In this document: piece by piece, positions 9,014 to 16,532 of the stretch
How the letters are laid out: every line of letters starts with the position of its first letter
Position numbering within the stretch: the first letter of the stretch is position 1
Assembly (NCBI GenBank): GCA_902803685.1
Contig: CADCQR010000011.1
Coordinates: 1-20,584, forward strand
From: an uncultured Erysipelotrichaceae bacterium
GTDB lineage: Bacteria > Bacillota_I > Bacilli_A > RF39 > UBA660
Direction of reading: 5' to 3'
Length of the DNA: 20,584 nt
The notes under the pieces: model-generated
Database searches by the model: none
Told to the model about the DNA's origin: nothing
Seen by the model: only the letters and a program-made list of their open reading frames with translations
Made by a program: the position numbers and the translations under genes

Positions 9014-9173
9014 ATAATGAAAGCAATAAATATGTTTTTTTAAACTTTACAATTAAAAAGAATATGCAAAATATTCTAAATCTTTGTCGAGTATAACTGC
9101 TTTCCTATCAGGCTTTTATAAACTCTAACCAACAATTCTACAATAAAAATTATATAATCTTTTATATTTTACA
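9014..9173. other. Intergenic stretch with a 7-bp inverted repeat and no gene
   Basis: No gene with a start codon and ribosome binding site is visible on either strand. A perfect inverted repeat, AGAATAT-GCAAA-ATATTCT, lies at 9059-9077 but has no T-tract. A 20-codon open stretch on the minus strand (9053-9115) reads protein-like but lacks a start. The region lies upstream of the VanY-TruB promoter and could hold an operator. Confidence 0.4.
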
Positions 9174-9182
9174 TGATATAAT
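9174..9182 (+). promoter_or_regulatory. Extended -10 promoter of the vanY-truB fusion gene
   Basis: TGATATAAT is a perfect extended -10, identical to that at 6274. No good -35 is visible at 16-18 bases. Start near 9189; the ribosome binding site (CGAGG) is at 9194-9198. Confidence 0.5.
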
Positions 9183-9204
9183 TATTAATATAACGAGGTA
9201 TTAT

Positions 9205-10602
9205 ATGACGAAAACAATATTAGTTAATAAAGAAAATAAAATTAAGAATAATTTTCTAAATAAAATACAATTAGTAAAAACAAAAAATATACATAATGAA
9301 GAAATTGAAGTCGAAAAAGAAACATTAGAATCTTTTTATAGTTTATGCAAATACATGAAAGAACAGAATATTGAGATGGGTATAGAAGCAGGATTACGAA
9401 CACAAACGCAACAAGAGGAAATACAAAGTAAGTATATGGCTAAGTTTGGTAAAGACTATTGTGATATTTATGTAGCTGATCCCGGGTATTCTGAGCATCA
9501 TACTGGCTTAGCTATTGACTTTTATATTAAGGAGGCAGGAGAATATCCAACAGACTCACCAGAAGTTTTTAAAAATCTATCTGCATATGAAACTGTACAT
9601 AAATATCTAAAAGACTTTGGATTTATCTTAAGATACCCAGCTGGAAAGCAAGATATTACAGGATATGCATATGAGCCTTGGCATATAAGATATGTTGGTA
9701 AATTTGTTGCTACTATAATATATGAAAATAATGTGACCTTAGAAGAATATGTCAATAACTACTCCGGCTTAATTGCCGTAAACAAGAAAAAAGGCATGAC
9801 TTCTTTTGACATAGTAAAAGAAATTAGCAACTTATTTGGCATAAAAAAAGTAGGTCATACAGGGACTTTGGATCCATTAGCAGAAGGTGTACTAATTGTT
9901 GCCATAGGTAAGGCTACCAAAGTAGTTGAGCTAGTAACAGGAACCTATAAAGAATACATAGCAGAAGCTAAATTGGGTATTAGAACAGACACTAGGGATA
10001 TAACAGGAAATATTATCGAAAAATGTGATGAAATAGATACAAATAACCTAACTAATATAGTCAAATCTTTTCAAAAGACATATCTTCAAGAAGTTCCTAT
10101 TTACTCAGCAGTTAAAGTTAATGGGAAAAAACTATATCAATATGCAAGAGAGAATGAGGAAGTAGAGTTGCCAAAAAAAGAAGTTACGGTAAAAAATATT
10201 GAATTGCTAGAGCACAAGGAAGATTTACTGAAAATAAAGACTACAGTATCCAAAGGAACATATATTAGAAGTTTAATAGATGATATTGGCGAAAAACTAG
10301 GATGTCATGCTACTATGCAAAATTTAATAAGAACAAAACAAGCAAACATTAATATTGAAGAGGCATTTACATTGAATGAGATAAGAAATAATAACTTTAA
10401 ACTGTTATCTATCGACTATGTTCTCGATTATCCTATTGAAATTATAGATAATGAACTAGAAAGGAAAATACGTACTGGACAACAGATAAAAAATACTTTT
10501 AATATTGTTGACAAAGTAATATTCAAGTCAAAGACAGGGAAGCTTTTAGGAATTTATGAAGCTGCTGGTACAAATTTAAAAACATGGAAAAATTTTGTAT
10601 AG
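9205..10602 (+). CDS. truB: Fusion: VanY-like D,D-carboxypeptidase + tRNA pseudouridine-55 synthase TruB
   Basis: One 465-residue frame carrying two unrelated enzymes. Residues 1 to about 187 are a VanY/LAS peptidase domain, which cuts D-Ala-D-Ala ends of peptidoglycan. It has R65 in GLRT, the zinc motif SxHxxGxAxD (S96, H98, D105) and EPWHIRYVG (E157, H160). Residues from about 188 are a full TruB of about 278 residues, making pseudouridine 55 in the tRNA T-loop. It shows LIAVNKKKGMTSFD, GHTGTLDPLAEG with catalytic D223, RTDTRD, YSAVKVNGKKLYQYAR and GTYIRSL. There is no signal peptide or membrane segment, so both domains should be cytoplasmic. No internal ribosome binding site or ATG precedes the TruB part. 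All visible catalytic residues are intact in both halves. It sits upstream of the rimP operon rather than after rbfA. Confidence 0.93.
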   Translation: MTKTILVNKENKIKNNFLNKIQLVKTKNIHNEEIEVEKETLESFYSLCKYMKEQNIEMGIEAGLRTQTQQEEIQSKYMAKFGKDYCDIYVADPGYSEHHTGLAIDFYIKEAGEYPTDSPEVFKNLSAYETVHKYLKDFGFILRYPAGKQDITGYAYEPWHIRYVGKFVATIIYENNVTLEEYVNNYSGLIAVNKKKGMTSFDIVKEISNLFGIKKVGHTGTLDPLAEGVLIVAIGKATKVVELVTGTYKEYIAEAKLGIRTDTRDITGNIIEKCDEIDTNNLTNIVKSFQKTYLQEVPIYSAVKVNGKKLYQYARENEEVELPKKEVTVKNIELLEHKEDLLKIKTTVSKGTYIRSLIDDIGEKLGCHATMQNLIRTKQANINIEEAFTLNEIRNNNFKLLSIDYVLDYPIEIIDNELERKIRTGQQIKNTFNIVDKVIFKSKTGKLLGIYEAAGTNLKTWKNFV

Positions 10603-10614
10603 AAAAATAAGCAC

Positions 10615-10642
10615 TTGTATTAATAATAAAATGTGGTATAAT
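10615..10642 (+). promoter_or_regulatory. Promoter of the rimP-nusA-ylxR-infB-rbfA operon
   Basis: TTGTAT (10615-10620), a 16-base spacer, and TATAAT (10637-10642) with TG at the extended -10 position (10634-10635). Predicted start is near 10649. Confidence 0.78.
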
Positions 10643-10654
10643 ACAAACAGAAAG

Positions 10655-10676
10655 GAGTGGGACAAAATGCCCGCTC
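10655..10676 (+). promoter_or_regulatory. Leader hairpin at the 5' end of the rimP operon mRNA
   Basis: GAGTGGG (10655-10661) pairs with CCCGCTC (10670-10676), seven pairs including one G-U, with an 8-base loop. It forms almost at the 5' end of the transcript. No strong T-tract follows, so it is more likely a leader or stability element than a terminator. It overlaps the AAAGGAG site and the ATG of a possible leader peptide, so folding could control that peptide's translation. Confidence 0.5.
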
Positions 10677-10693
10677 TTATTGTTTATTATTAG
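10667..10693 (+). CDS. Possible 8-codon leader peptide MPALIVYY upstream of rimP
   Basis: ATG 10667 lies nine bases after a near-perfect AAAGGAG (10651-10657) and reads M-P-A-L-I-V-Y-Y before TAG (10691-10693). The stop overlaps the AGGAGG site of rimP, so translation of the peptide would place terminating ribosomes on the rimP start region. The signals are plainly in the sequence; that the peptide is made, or regulates anything, is inference. Confidence 0.35.
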   Translation: MPALIVYY

Positions 10694-10704
10694 GAGGTGA
10701 TTAT

Positions 10705-10968
10705 ATGAAAGATAGTATAGCTGAACTTTTAAACGACTCAATAAAAGAGTTAAATGTTTTTGTATGTGATGCTTTTATAGAGAATGTTGAAGGGAAAAAA
10801 ATATTTAATATTATACTTGATAGCGAGGAGATAATAGATCTTGACAGAATTACAAAGGCCTCAAGGATAATAAATAAGATAATGGATAAGAATACAACTT
10901 TATTAGCTGATGCTGATGAGCTAGATATTTTTTCAAAAGAGAAGGGAGAAAATAATAATGAATGCTAA
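10705..10968 (+). CDS. rimP: Ribosome maturation factor RimP, short form
   Basis: RimP assists assembly of the 30S subunit. I chose ATG 10705 because AGGAGGTG lies just upstream; the in-frame GTG at 10657 falls inside the leader hairpin. The 87 residues match the RimP N-terminal alpha/beta domain: a first helix (IAELLNDSIKELN), a beta hairpin, then LDRITKASRIINKIMD. Full RimP is about 150 residues and continues with a YxLEVSSPGL strand and a C-terminal SH3-like domain. Here that is replaced by LLADADELDIFSKEKGE and a stop. No frameshifted continuation is visible, because nusA begins within the last 11 bases. Position at the head of the nusA operon is the main support. It may have kept S12 binding or be degenerate. 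Confidence 0.8.
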   Translation: MKDSIAELLNDSIKELNVFVCDAFIENVEGKKIFNIILDSEEIIDLDRITKASRIINKIMDKNTTLLADADELDIFSKEKGENNNEC

Positions 10969-12184
10969 GGAATTTAAAAAAGCTTTAGATAATATTGTAA
11001 AAGAAAAAGATATAGATCCGGAGATTGTATATGAAGCCATGGAATTAGCACTTACTTCTGCGTATAAGAAAAATTTTAATTCAAAAACTAACGTTAAGGT
11101 AATTTTTGACAGGTCAACAGGAGAAATTAAAGTATATTCATACTTGACTGTTGTACCAGATGATAAGATGACTAAGGAAGAGTATGAGGATTATTTATTT
11201 GAACACTACAGCGAAGATGATGATAATGATGATGGTACTGATACTGAAGGAGCTGAACGCCCTACAATATCTTATTTCAATCCAGAAGTGGAAATTAGAT
11301 TATCTGATGCCAAAAAGATAGATAAGACTTTAGAAGTAGGAGACACGATTGATACTGAAGTAACACCAAAGGACTTCGGACATACTGCAACATCAACAGC
11401 TAAACAAGTTGTAATCCAGAAAATAAGAGAAGCAGAAAGAAAAAGTATAATGGATGAATTCGGTGATAAGCAAGATGAAATGCTAATAGGTACAGTTGCT
11501 TTAGAAGATACTGATAATTATTTTATCGATTTAGGAAGAACCAATGGTATATTACCTAAAAAGGATATTATACCAGGCGAAAAAATAAAGATGGGCTCTC
11601 AAATAAAGGTTTATGTATCTAAAGTTATACTTCCTGGTGAAAGCTCTGGTGATAATCAGCCAGGAGAAAACAAAAAAAAGAAAAAAGAAAATAAGAATAT
11701 GACAATATTATTGAGTAGAACTCATTACAATTTTGTAAAAAGATTATTTGAATTAGAAATACCAGAAATCAACGATGGTACTGTAATGATATATAGTGTA
11801 TCAAGAGATGCTGGAAATCGTAGTAAGGTAGCTGTATATTCTGAAAATCCATCTGTTGATCCAATTGGTGCTTGCATTGGAGAAAAAGGTACAAGAATTG
11901 CTAGAATAATAGAAGAACTTCATGGAGAAAAATTGGATATTGTAAAATATGATAATGATGCAGCAACATTTGTTGCTAATGCTTTAGCACCTGCTAAGGA
12001 TTTAACAGTTGCTATAACTGATGTTAAAAAGAAAGAAGCGATGGTTATTGCTGATGGAGATAATTTCTCATTAGCAATAGGCAAAAAAGGTCAAAATGCC
12101 AGATTAGCCTCTAGACTAACAGATTATAAAATAGATATAAAAACAAGTGAGCAAGCAAGAGACGCCGGAATTAATTTTAGATAA
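10958..12184 (+). CDS. nusA: Transcription termination/antitermination factor NusA
   Basis: RNA polymerase-associated elongation factor controlling pausing, termination and antitermination. Order: N-terminal polymerase-binding domain (about 1-150), S1 domain from about 175 (GTVALEDTDNYFIDLGRTNG), KH1 with GEKG (308-311), KH2 with GKKG (375-378). At 408 residues it is slightly longer than B. subtilis NusA (371). The excess is an acidic loop in the N-terminal domain (about 86-99, DDDNDDGTDTEG) and a Lys-rich loop in the S1 domain (about 227-247). No C-terminal acidic repeat is present, as in other Gram-positive NusA. The start overlaps the end of rimP by 11 bases and uses AAGGGAG, so the two are translationally coupled. 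Confidence 0.97.
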   Translation: MNAKEFKKALDNIVKEKDIDPEIVYEAMELALTSAYKKNFNSKTNVKVIFDRSTGEIKVYSYLTVVPDDKMTKEEYEDYLFEHYSEDDDNDDGTDTEGAERPTISYFNPEVEIRLSDAKKIDKTLEVGDTIDTEVTPKDFGHTATSTAKQVVIQKIREAERKSIMDEFGDKQDEMLIGTVALEDTDNYFIDLGRTNGILPKKDIIPGEKIKMGSQIKVYVSKVILPGESSGDNQPGENKKKKKENKNMTILLSRTHYNFVKRLFELEIPEINDGTVMIYSVSRDAGNRSKVAVYSENPSVDPIGACIGEKGTRIARIIEELHGEKLDIVKYDNDAATFVANALAPAKDLTVAITDVKKKEAMVIADGDNFSLAIGKKGQNARLASRLTDYKIDIKTSEQARDAGINFR

Positions 12185-12196
12185 GCGGAGGCCAAA

Positions 12197-12460
12197 ATGA
12201 AAACTAGGAAAATACCATTAAGAACATGTGTAATAACAAAAGAACATTTACCAAAGCAAGAACTATTACGAATTGTACGAACTACAACTGGAGAAGTTGT
12301 TGTAGATGAAACAGGAAAAGTTAACGGCAGAGGAGCATATATTAAAAAGGACATTTCTGTACTAGATAAAGCAAAACAAACAAAAATATTAGAGAAAAAG
12401 CTAGAAGTGAAAATTGATGATACTCTTTATGAAACTATAAAAAATATTATAGAAAAATAA
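12197..12460 (+). CDS. ylxR: YlxR / RnpM family RNA-binding protein
   Basis: A small basic RNA-binding protein of 87 residues. In B. subtilis the family member has been reported to bind and modulate RNase P (RnpM). The family signature is clear: RKIPLRTCV near the N terminus, ELLRIVR, then NGRGAYI at about 43-49, and a basic helical C terminus. It sits 12 bases after nusA with a GCGGAGG site. The usual next gene in Firmicutes, ylxQ (L7Ae-like), is absent and infB follows directly. Confidence 0.93.
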   Translation: MKTRKIPLRTCVITKEHLPKQELLRIVRTTTGEVVVDETGKVNGRGAYIKKDISVLDKAKQTKILEKKLEVKIDDTLYETIKNIIEK

Positions 12461-12481
12461 GAAAAGTGAGGTGAAGTCCTA

Positions 12482-14638
12482 ATGATGACTATAAAAGATT
12501 ATGCTGATGATATGAATATGTCAGTAGAACAAATTTTAGCGCTTTGTGATAAGCTTGGGATAAATTATGAAGATGAAAATACTCTTCTCGATGACATACA
12601 AATAACATTGCTAGATAATGCTACGGCAGCAGAAGATGCAACTAGTGAAGAGCAAATAAATACTGACAATGATTATGACTTAGAAGCTGAGGAAGTAGAA
12701 AATAAGGCTGAATATCTAGCACAGAATACAAAATTTGATTTAGAAAATTCTACCTCTTTTGAAAAAGTTAATAAAAAATCAAGCAAGAAAACAGAAGTTA
12801 GTAAAAGCAACAACAACAATAAAAATTTCTTAAAAGAAAGAAAAAAAATGTATAAAAGCAAAGAAAAACTACAAAGTAATGAAGCTATTAAGGATGAAAA
12901 TGTTGTTTTATATAAAGATAAAATGACAGTTACTGAACTTGCTAACATACTAGAAGTTGCTCCAATTGAATTAGTTAAGAAATTAATGATGCTAGGAATA
13001 ATGGCTAATATTAACCAATCTGTAGATTATGATACTGCGCAATTATTAGTTTCAGAATATGACAAAGTACTAAAAAAAGAAGAGACTGCTGATATTTCCA
13101 ATTTTGAAAACTTTGAAATAGCTGACAAAGAGACTGATTTAGTAGCAAGACCACCAGTTGTTACAATAATGGGACATGTTGATCATGGAAAAACAACATT
13201 GCTTGACTATATTAGAAAGTCTAGTGTAGTTTCTGGAGAAGCAGGAGGAATAACTCAAGCAATCGGTGCCTATTCTGTAAAATGCAATGACAAAGCCATT
13301 ACATTCATTGATACACCAGGACATGCGGCTTTTACCGAAATGCGAGCACGTGGAGCATCAGTAACAGATATAGTAATTATAATTGTAGCTGCTGATGATG
13401 GAATCATGCCACAAACAAAAGAGGCTATTGATCATGCTAAAGCAGCCGGCGTTCCTATAATTGTTGCTATAAATAAGATTGACAAACCAGAGGCAAATAT
13501 TGAGAGAATAATGACAGGCCTTGTTGAAAATGGCCTTACCCCAGAAGAATGGGGAGGAGATATTGTAACAGCAAAAATCTCTGCCAAAACAGGAGAAGGA
13601 ATCCCTGAACTATTAGAGAACATTCTACTTATCGCAGAAATGCAAGAATTGAAAGCAAACCCATCACGTTATGCATCAGGAACAGTTATAGAGGCTAAGA
13701 AAGATGACAAAACAGGCTCTACAGCAACATTATTAATCCAAAATGGTACTTTGAGAATAGGAGACCCTATTGTTGTTGGAAATTACTATGGTAAAGTAAG
13801 AACATTAAAAAACGATTTAGGTCAAAATATCGTAGAAGCTAGTCCATCTATACCTGTTGAGGTAACAGGATTATCTGAAGTACCTAGTGCGGGAGATAAA
13901 TTTATGGCATTTGAATCAGAAAAACAGGCAAAACAGATAGCTGAAGAAAGATTAATGCGTTCTAAAGAAAAGGATTCTAATTTTAGTGGTATGAGTCTAG
14001 AAGACTTATTTAGTAGAATCCAAGAGGGTGTAAAAGAGATAAAAGTAGTTTTAAAGGCTGACGTTAATGGCTCTTTAGAAGCAGTTAAAAATTCATTGGA
14101 GAAAATTAATGTTGAAGGTGTTAAGGTAACTGTAATCAGAGGGGCAGTCGGTGCGATAACAGAGAGTGATATTGTTTTAGCATCAGCTTCAGATGCAATA
14201 ATTATTGGCTTTAATGTACGCGGAAGCAGTAAGACTATGGATACAGCAAAGCAATATGGTGTAACTGTAAAAAATTATGATATAATTTATAAGGCCGTAG
14301 AAGAAATGGAAGCAGCTATGAAAGGCATGCTAGAACCGGTATATGAAGAAAAAGTTACAGGTTCCCTTGAAATACGCCAAATATTCAAGTTCTCTAAAGT
14401 TGGTCTAATAGCAGGCTGCCACGTAATTAGTGGAAATGTAAAAAATGGTGAAAAAGCAAGAATAATTAGAGATGGAATAGTAATATATAATGGCTCAATA
14501 AAAACGCTTCAACATGAAAAAGACCAAGTGAAAGAAGTTAAAAAGGACATGGATTGTGGCCTAACCTTGGAAAATTGTCAAGATTATAAAGAAAGCGATA
14601 TTATAGAGGTATATGAACTAGTCGAAATAAAAAGATAA
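12482..14638 (+). CDS. infB: Translation initiation factor IF-2
   Basis: GTPase that brings initiator fMet-tRNA to the ribosome. 718 residues. Two IF2_N-type helical modules are visible: one at the very N terminus ([20 protein letters not shown]) and one at about 140-200 ([21 protein letters not shown]). They are joined by a Lys/Asn/Ser-rich linker. The GTPase domain has G1 GHVDHGKT (231-238), G3 DTPGH and G4 NKID; domains II, III and the C-terminal fMet-tRNA-binding domain follow. Two ATG codons stand in tandem (12482 and 12485); GAGGTGA at 12468-12474 favours the first slightly. It lies 21 bases after ylxR, in the same operon. Confidence 0.97.
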   Translation: MMTIKDYADDMNMSVEQILALCDKLGINYEDENTLLDDIQITLLDNATAAEDATSEEQINTDNDYDLEAEEVENKAEYLAQNTKFDLENSTSFEKVNKKSSKKTEVSKSNNNNKNFLKERKKMYKSKEKLQSNEAIKDENVVLYKDKMTVTELANILEVAPIELVKKLMMLGIMANINQSVDYDTAQLLVSEYDKVLKKEETADISNFENFEIADKETDLVARPPVVTIMGHVDHGKTTLLDYIRKSSVVSGEAGGITQAIGAYSVKCNDKAITFIDTPGHAAFTEMRARGASVTDIVIIIVAADDGIMPQTKEAIDHAKAAGVPIIVAINKIDKPEANIERIMTGLVENGLTPEEWGGDIVTAKISAKTGEGIPELLENILLIAEMQELKANPSRYASGTVIEAKKDDKTGSTATLLIQNGTLRIGDPIVVGNYYGKVRTLKNDLGQNIVEASPSIPVEVTGLSEVPSAGDKFMAFESEKQAKQIAEERLMRSKEKDSNFSGMSLEDLFSRIQEGVKEIKVVLKADVNGSLEAVKNSLEKINVEGVKVTVIRGAVGAITESDIVLASASDAIIIGFNVRGSSKTMDTAKQYGVTVKNYDIIYKAVEEMEAAMKGMLEPVYEEKVTGSLEIRQIFKFSKVGLIAGCHVISGNVKNGEKARIIRDGIVIYNGSIKTLQHEKDQVKEVKKDMDCGLTLENCQDYKESDIIEVYELVEIKR

Positions 14639-14655
14639 ACCTCGGGAGGCAAAAT

Positions 14656-15000
14656 ATGTCTAATATTAAAATTGAAAGATTAAATCACGCTTTTCAAGAA
14701 GAGATAAGCATGATTATATTTAGAGAAGTTAAAGATGAGGATTTAAAGATGGTTACTATAACCGGTGTGGATACTACTTCAGATTTGAGCATATCAAAAG
14801 TATACTATACGACATTAAACGAAGAAAAAAAAGAACTAATTTCTGAGAAACTAGTTAAAGCTGCTCCATTTTTTAGGACAGAGTTAGCGAAGAGAGTTGA
14901 AATTAGACACACACCAGAATTGAAATTTATTTATGATAATTCGATTGAGTATGGTAACCATATTGAAACTATTATTAAAGAATTAAATAAGAATGATTAA
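14656..15000 (+). CDS. rbfA: 30S ribosome-binding factor RbfA
   Basis: Late 30S assembly factor that binds near the 5' end of 16S rRNA. 114 residues, the usual length. The KH-like core is visible: IERLNHAFQEEISMIIFREVKD, then VTITGVDTTSDLSISKVYYT, and LAKRVEIRHTPELKFIYDNSIEYG at the C terminus. CGGGAGG precedes the start. It is the last gene of the rimP operon: the terminator stem starts within its final codons. TruB, often next to rbfA, lies upstream of the operon here. Confidence 0.96.
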   Translation: MSNIKIERLNHAFQEEISMIIFREVKDEDLKMVTITGVDTTSDLSISKVYYTTLNEEKKELISEKLVKAAPFFRTELAKRVEIRHTPELKFIYDNSIEYGNHIETIIKELNKND

Positions 15001-15013
15001 ATTCATTCTTTTT
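14989..15013 (+). terminator. Terminator of the rimP-rbfA operon
   Basis: AAGAATGA (14989-14996) pairs perfectly with TCATTCTT (15003-15010) around a 6-base loop, ending in five T (15009-15013). The stem overlaps the rbfA stop codon. The T-tract is short, so some read-through is possible. Confidence 0.7.
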
Positions 15014-15049
15014 GATTACAAATTCTGTTAAGTATAGAAAGAGGTATTT

Positions 15050-15637
15050 ATGTTAGTAAAAACTAAGAACAAATCAAAAATAAAAGATGATGATAGTTGG
15101 TTATACATATTATTATTATGTACAATTACTATATTAGGAGAAGCTTTAAAAAATTACAGTTTTAGTATCAGAAATATTCAGCTAAGTTATACAATAATGA
15201 TTTTACCAATCATGTATTTCTTAGCCAATTACATTACTAAAAAGTATAATTACCAAAAAGGTATAGCAGCAATATGTTTATCATCTGTATCTTTTGTATT
15301 ATTTACTTATGCTATTTACTACGCACTTGGAAGGAATGTTGAGTTACTTTCAATCGGAGGTGAATTGTTTGGGTATTTTATTTCACAAATTATAAATATG
15401 TATATCTATTTATTCTTATTAAATAATACAAAGTCGCCAATTATTTTAGTATTTGTAAACTATATGTTTGCTCACATAATATTTTATATGTTTTATACTC
15501 TGATAAATCTAAGCGTCTTAATCACAGATAGTTATTGGGAAGGCTATTTTATAACCCTTCTTATCCAGCTATTTGAATGCTTAGCTTTAGCATTGGTAGA
15601 TAGTATTATAAAAAGGGGATTAGAAAAAAACGATTAA
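15050..15637 (+). CDS. VUT-like (queuosine-precursor transporter type) membrane protein
   Basis: An integral membrane protein of 195 residues with about six helices (roughly 18-34, 45-62, 71-91, 105-125, 130-155 and 163-185). The layout matches the VUT/YhhQ family: after helix 3, GELFGYFISQIINMYIYLFL corresponds in place and pattern to the conserved xAFxxSQxxDxxxF segment, with Asn for the usual Asp. LPIMYFLANYITKKYN also fits YhhQ helix 2. Family members import queuosine precursors or related small molecules. This is a pattern-level match by eye, so the substrate is unknown. GAGG precedes ATG 15050. It follows the rbfA terminator closely, so it may depend on read-through. Confidence 0.6.
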   Translation: MLVKTKNKSKIKDDDSWLYILLLCTITILGEALKNYSFSIRNIQLSYTIMILPIMYFLANYITKKYNYQKGIAAICLSSVSFVLFTYAIYYALGRNVELLSIGGELFGYFISQIINMYIYLFLLNNTKSPIILVFVNYMFAHIIFYMFYTLINLSVLITDSYWEGYFITLLIQLFECLALALVDSIIKRGLEKND

Positions 15638-15641
15638 TAAT

Positions 15642-15672
15642 AAAAAATCATGACTAAATATCATGATTTTTT
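15642..15672. terminator. Bidirectional terminator between convergent genes
   Basis: A perfect 12-bp stem, AAAAAATCATGA (15642-15653) with TCATGATTTTTT (15661-15672), and a 7-base loop. A6 and T6 arms give a T-tract on both strands, so it can serve the VUT-like gene on the plus strand and the CPBP gene on the minus strand. Confidence 0.88.
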
Positions 15673-15678
15673 AATTAT

Positions 15679-16398
15679 TTAAAAGATAAAGCCTATCAAA
15701 ATAGATGAAGCTACTAAAATACTGTTATGCAAAGTATGCATAATTATTGAGGTAAATATCGTTTTAGTTTCACTATACATTTTCGCCAAAGCTAATCCAA
15801 GGGAAGAATATGGTATTATGTATAAGAAGTCATACCAATTTTCTAAATGCGATACTACATGTAAAGCGCCAAATATCAGCCCAGATAATAAAACAAATAA
15901 CCATTCCTTATTTATTGCATCCCGAAAAGCTTTCCTAAATACAATTTCTTCACAGAAAGGAGCAATCAAACCAGCATTTATAAACATAAGCCAAGGCATA
16001 TAAGAAATATATTGTTGAACAAGTTGTTCGTTTTCTGCACCTCCTGATTTAAAGAAAATATTTAATGCTATATTAGAAACCATCATTACTAGTAATCCTA
16101 AAAACCAATATTTTACACCAGTATCCAAATGAACAAAAGCCTTAGAACGAAATAAATCCCATTCCTTTATTAGCTCTTTTCTATAAATTATAAACAAGAT
16201 GCACATTGATACAATATTTTTAAATGCGTTTAAAATAACATATGATGAATTAGAAAGGCTAGTTATTTTAAATAACATTATTGGTATATACTGAATGTAA
16301 TCAATATACATAAACATTAAAAAAACTAAAATTAATTTAATAATCTTTCTTCGTTTTCGAATAAAGGCTGATACCTCATCAATTATCTCATCTATCAT
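15679..16398 (-). CDS. CPBP family intramembrane metalloprotease (CAAX protease-like)
   Basis: A 239-residue polytopic membrane protein. The three CPBP/Abi motifs are present: EExxxR (E150, E151, R155 in CEEIVFRKAFRD), FxxxH (F176-H180 in FGALH), and HxxxN (H221-N225 in HTLHN). Bacterial members cleave inside membranes or act in bacteriocin immunity and surface protein processing; the substrate here is unknown. Read on the minus strand, GATGGTGA precedes the start. A candidate minus-strand promoter, TTGTTT-17-TACATT with TG at the extended -10 position, lies at 16414-16442, though it leaves only a very short leader. It is the only minus-strand gene in the window, convergent with the VUT-like gene and divergent from rpsO. 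Confidence 0.92.
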   Translation of the reverse strand: MIDEIIDEVSAFIRKRRKIIKLILVFLMFMYIDYIQYIPIMLFKITSLSNSSYVILNAFKNIVSMCILFIIYRKELIKEWDLFRSKAFVHLDTGVKYWFLGLLVMMVSNIALNIFFKSGGAENEQLVQQYISYMPWLMFINAGLIAPFCEEIVFRKAFRDAINKEWLFVLLSGLIFGALHVVSHLENWYDFLYIIPYSSLGLALAKMYSETKTIFTSIIMHTLHNSILVASSILIGFIF

Positions 16399-16413
16399 AA
16401 AATCACCATCTAA

Positions 16414-16442
16414 AATGTATCATAAAAATACCATCAAAACAA
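16414..16442 (-). promoter_or_regulatory. Possible promoter of the CPBP gene
   Basis: On the minus strand, TTGTTT (16442-16437), a 17-base spacer and TACATT (16419-16414), with TG one base before the -10. The predicted start (near 16407) is only about 9 bases before the ATG, so the true start point may differ. Confidence 0.3.
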
Positions 16443-16497
16443 GCATAATATTAATTGATTAATAAACTATGTAAACTAAAAATATCAATAAAATGGC

Positions 16498-16526
16498 TTG
16501 CAAAAAAGTTATAAGAATGATACAAT
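16498..16526 (+). promoter_or_regulatory. Strong promoter of rpsO-pnp
   Basis: TTGCAA (16498-16503), 17-base spacer, TACAAT (16521-16526), with TG at 16518-16519. Predicted start is near 16533, giving a leader of about 75 bases. Confidence 0.8.
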
Positions 16527-16532
16527 ACTAGT

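Noticed and set aside
9059..9077. Perfect 7-bp inverted repeat AGAATAT/ATATTCT as a terminator or operator
   Set aside because: No T-tract follows, and short AT-only palindromes are frequent here; kept only as a note in the intergenic entry.
9082..9090. TTTGTCGAG resembling a Spo0A box (TTTGTCGAA)
   Set aside because: A single 8 of 9 match, with nothing else in the window suggesting a sporulating organism.
9053..9115. Minus-strand 20-codon stretch reading like a protein C terminus (AVILDKDLEYFAYSF), perhaps a decayed gene
   Set aside because: No start codon, an in-frame stop just upstream, and a 20-codon run is common by chance. I do not recognise a family.
15012..15038. TTGATT/TATAGA promoter for the VUT-like gene
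   Set aside because: The spacer is only 15 bases and the start point would fall on the ribosome binding site.
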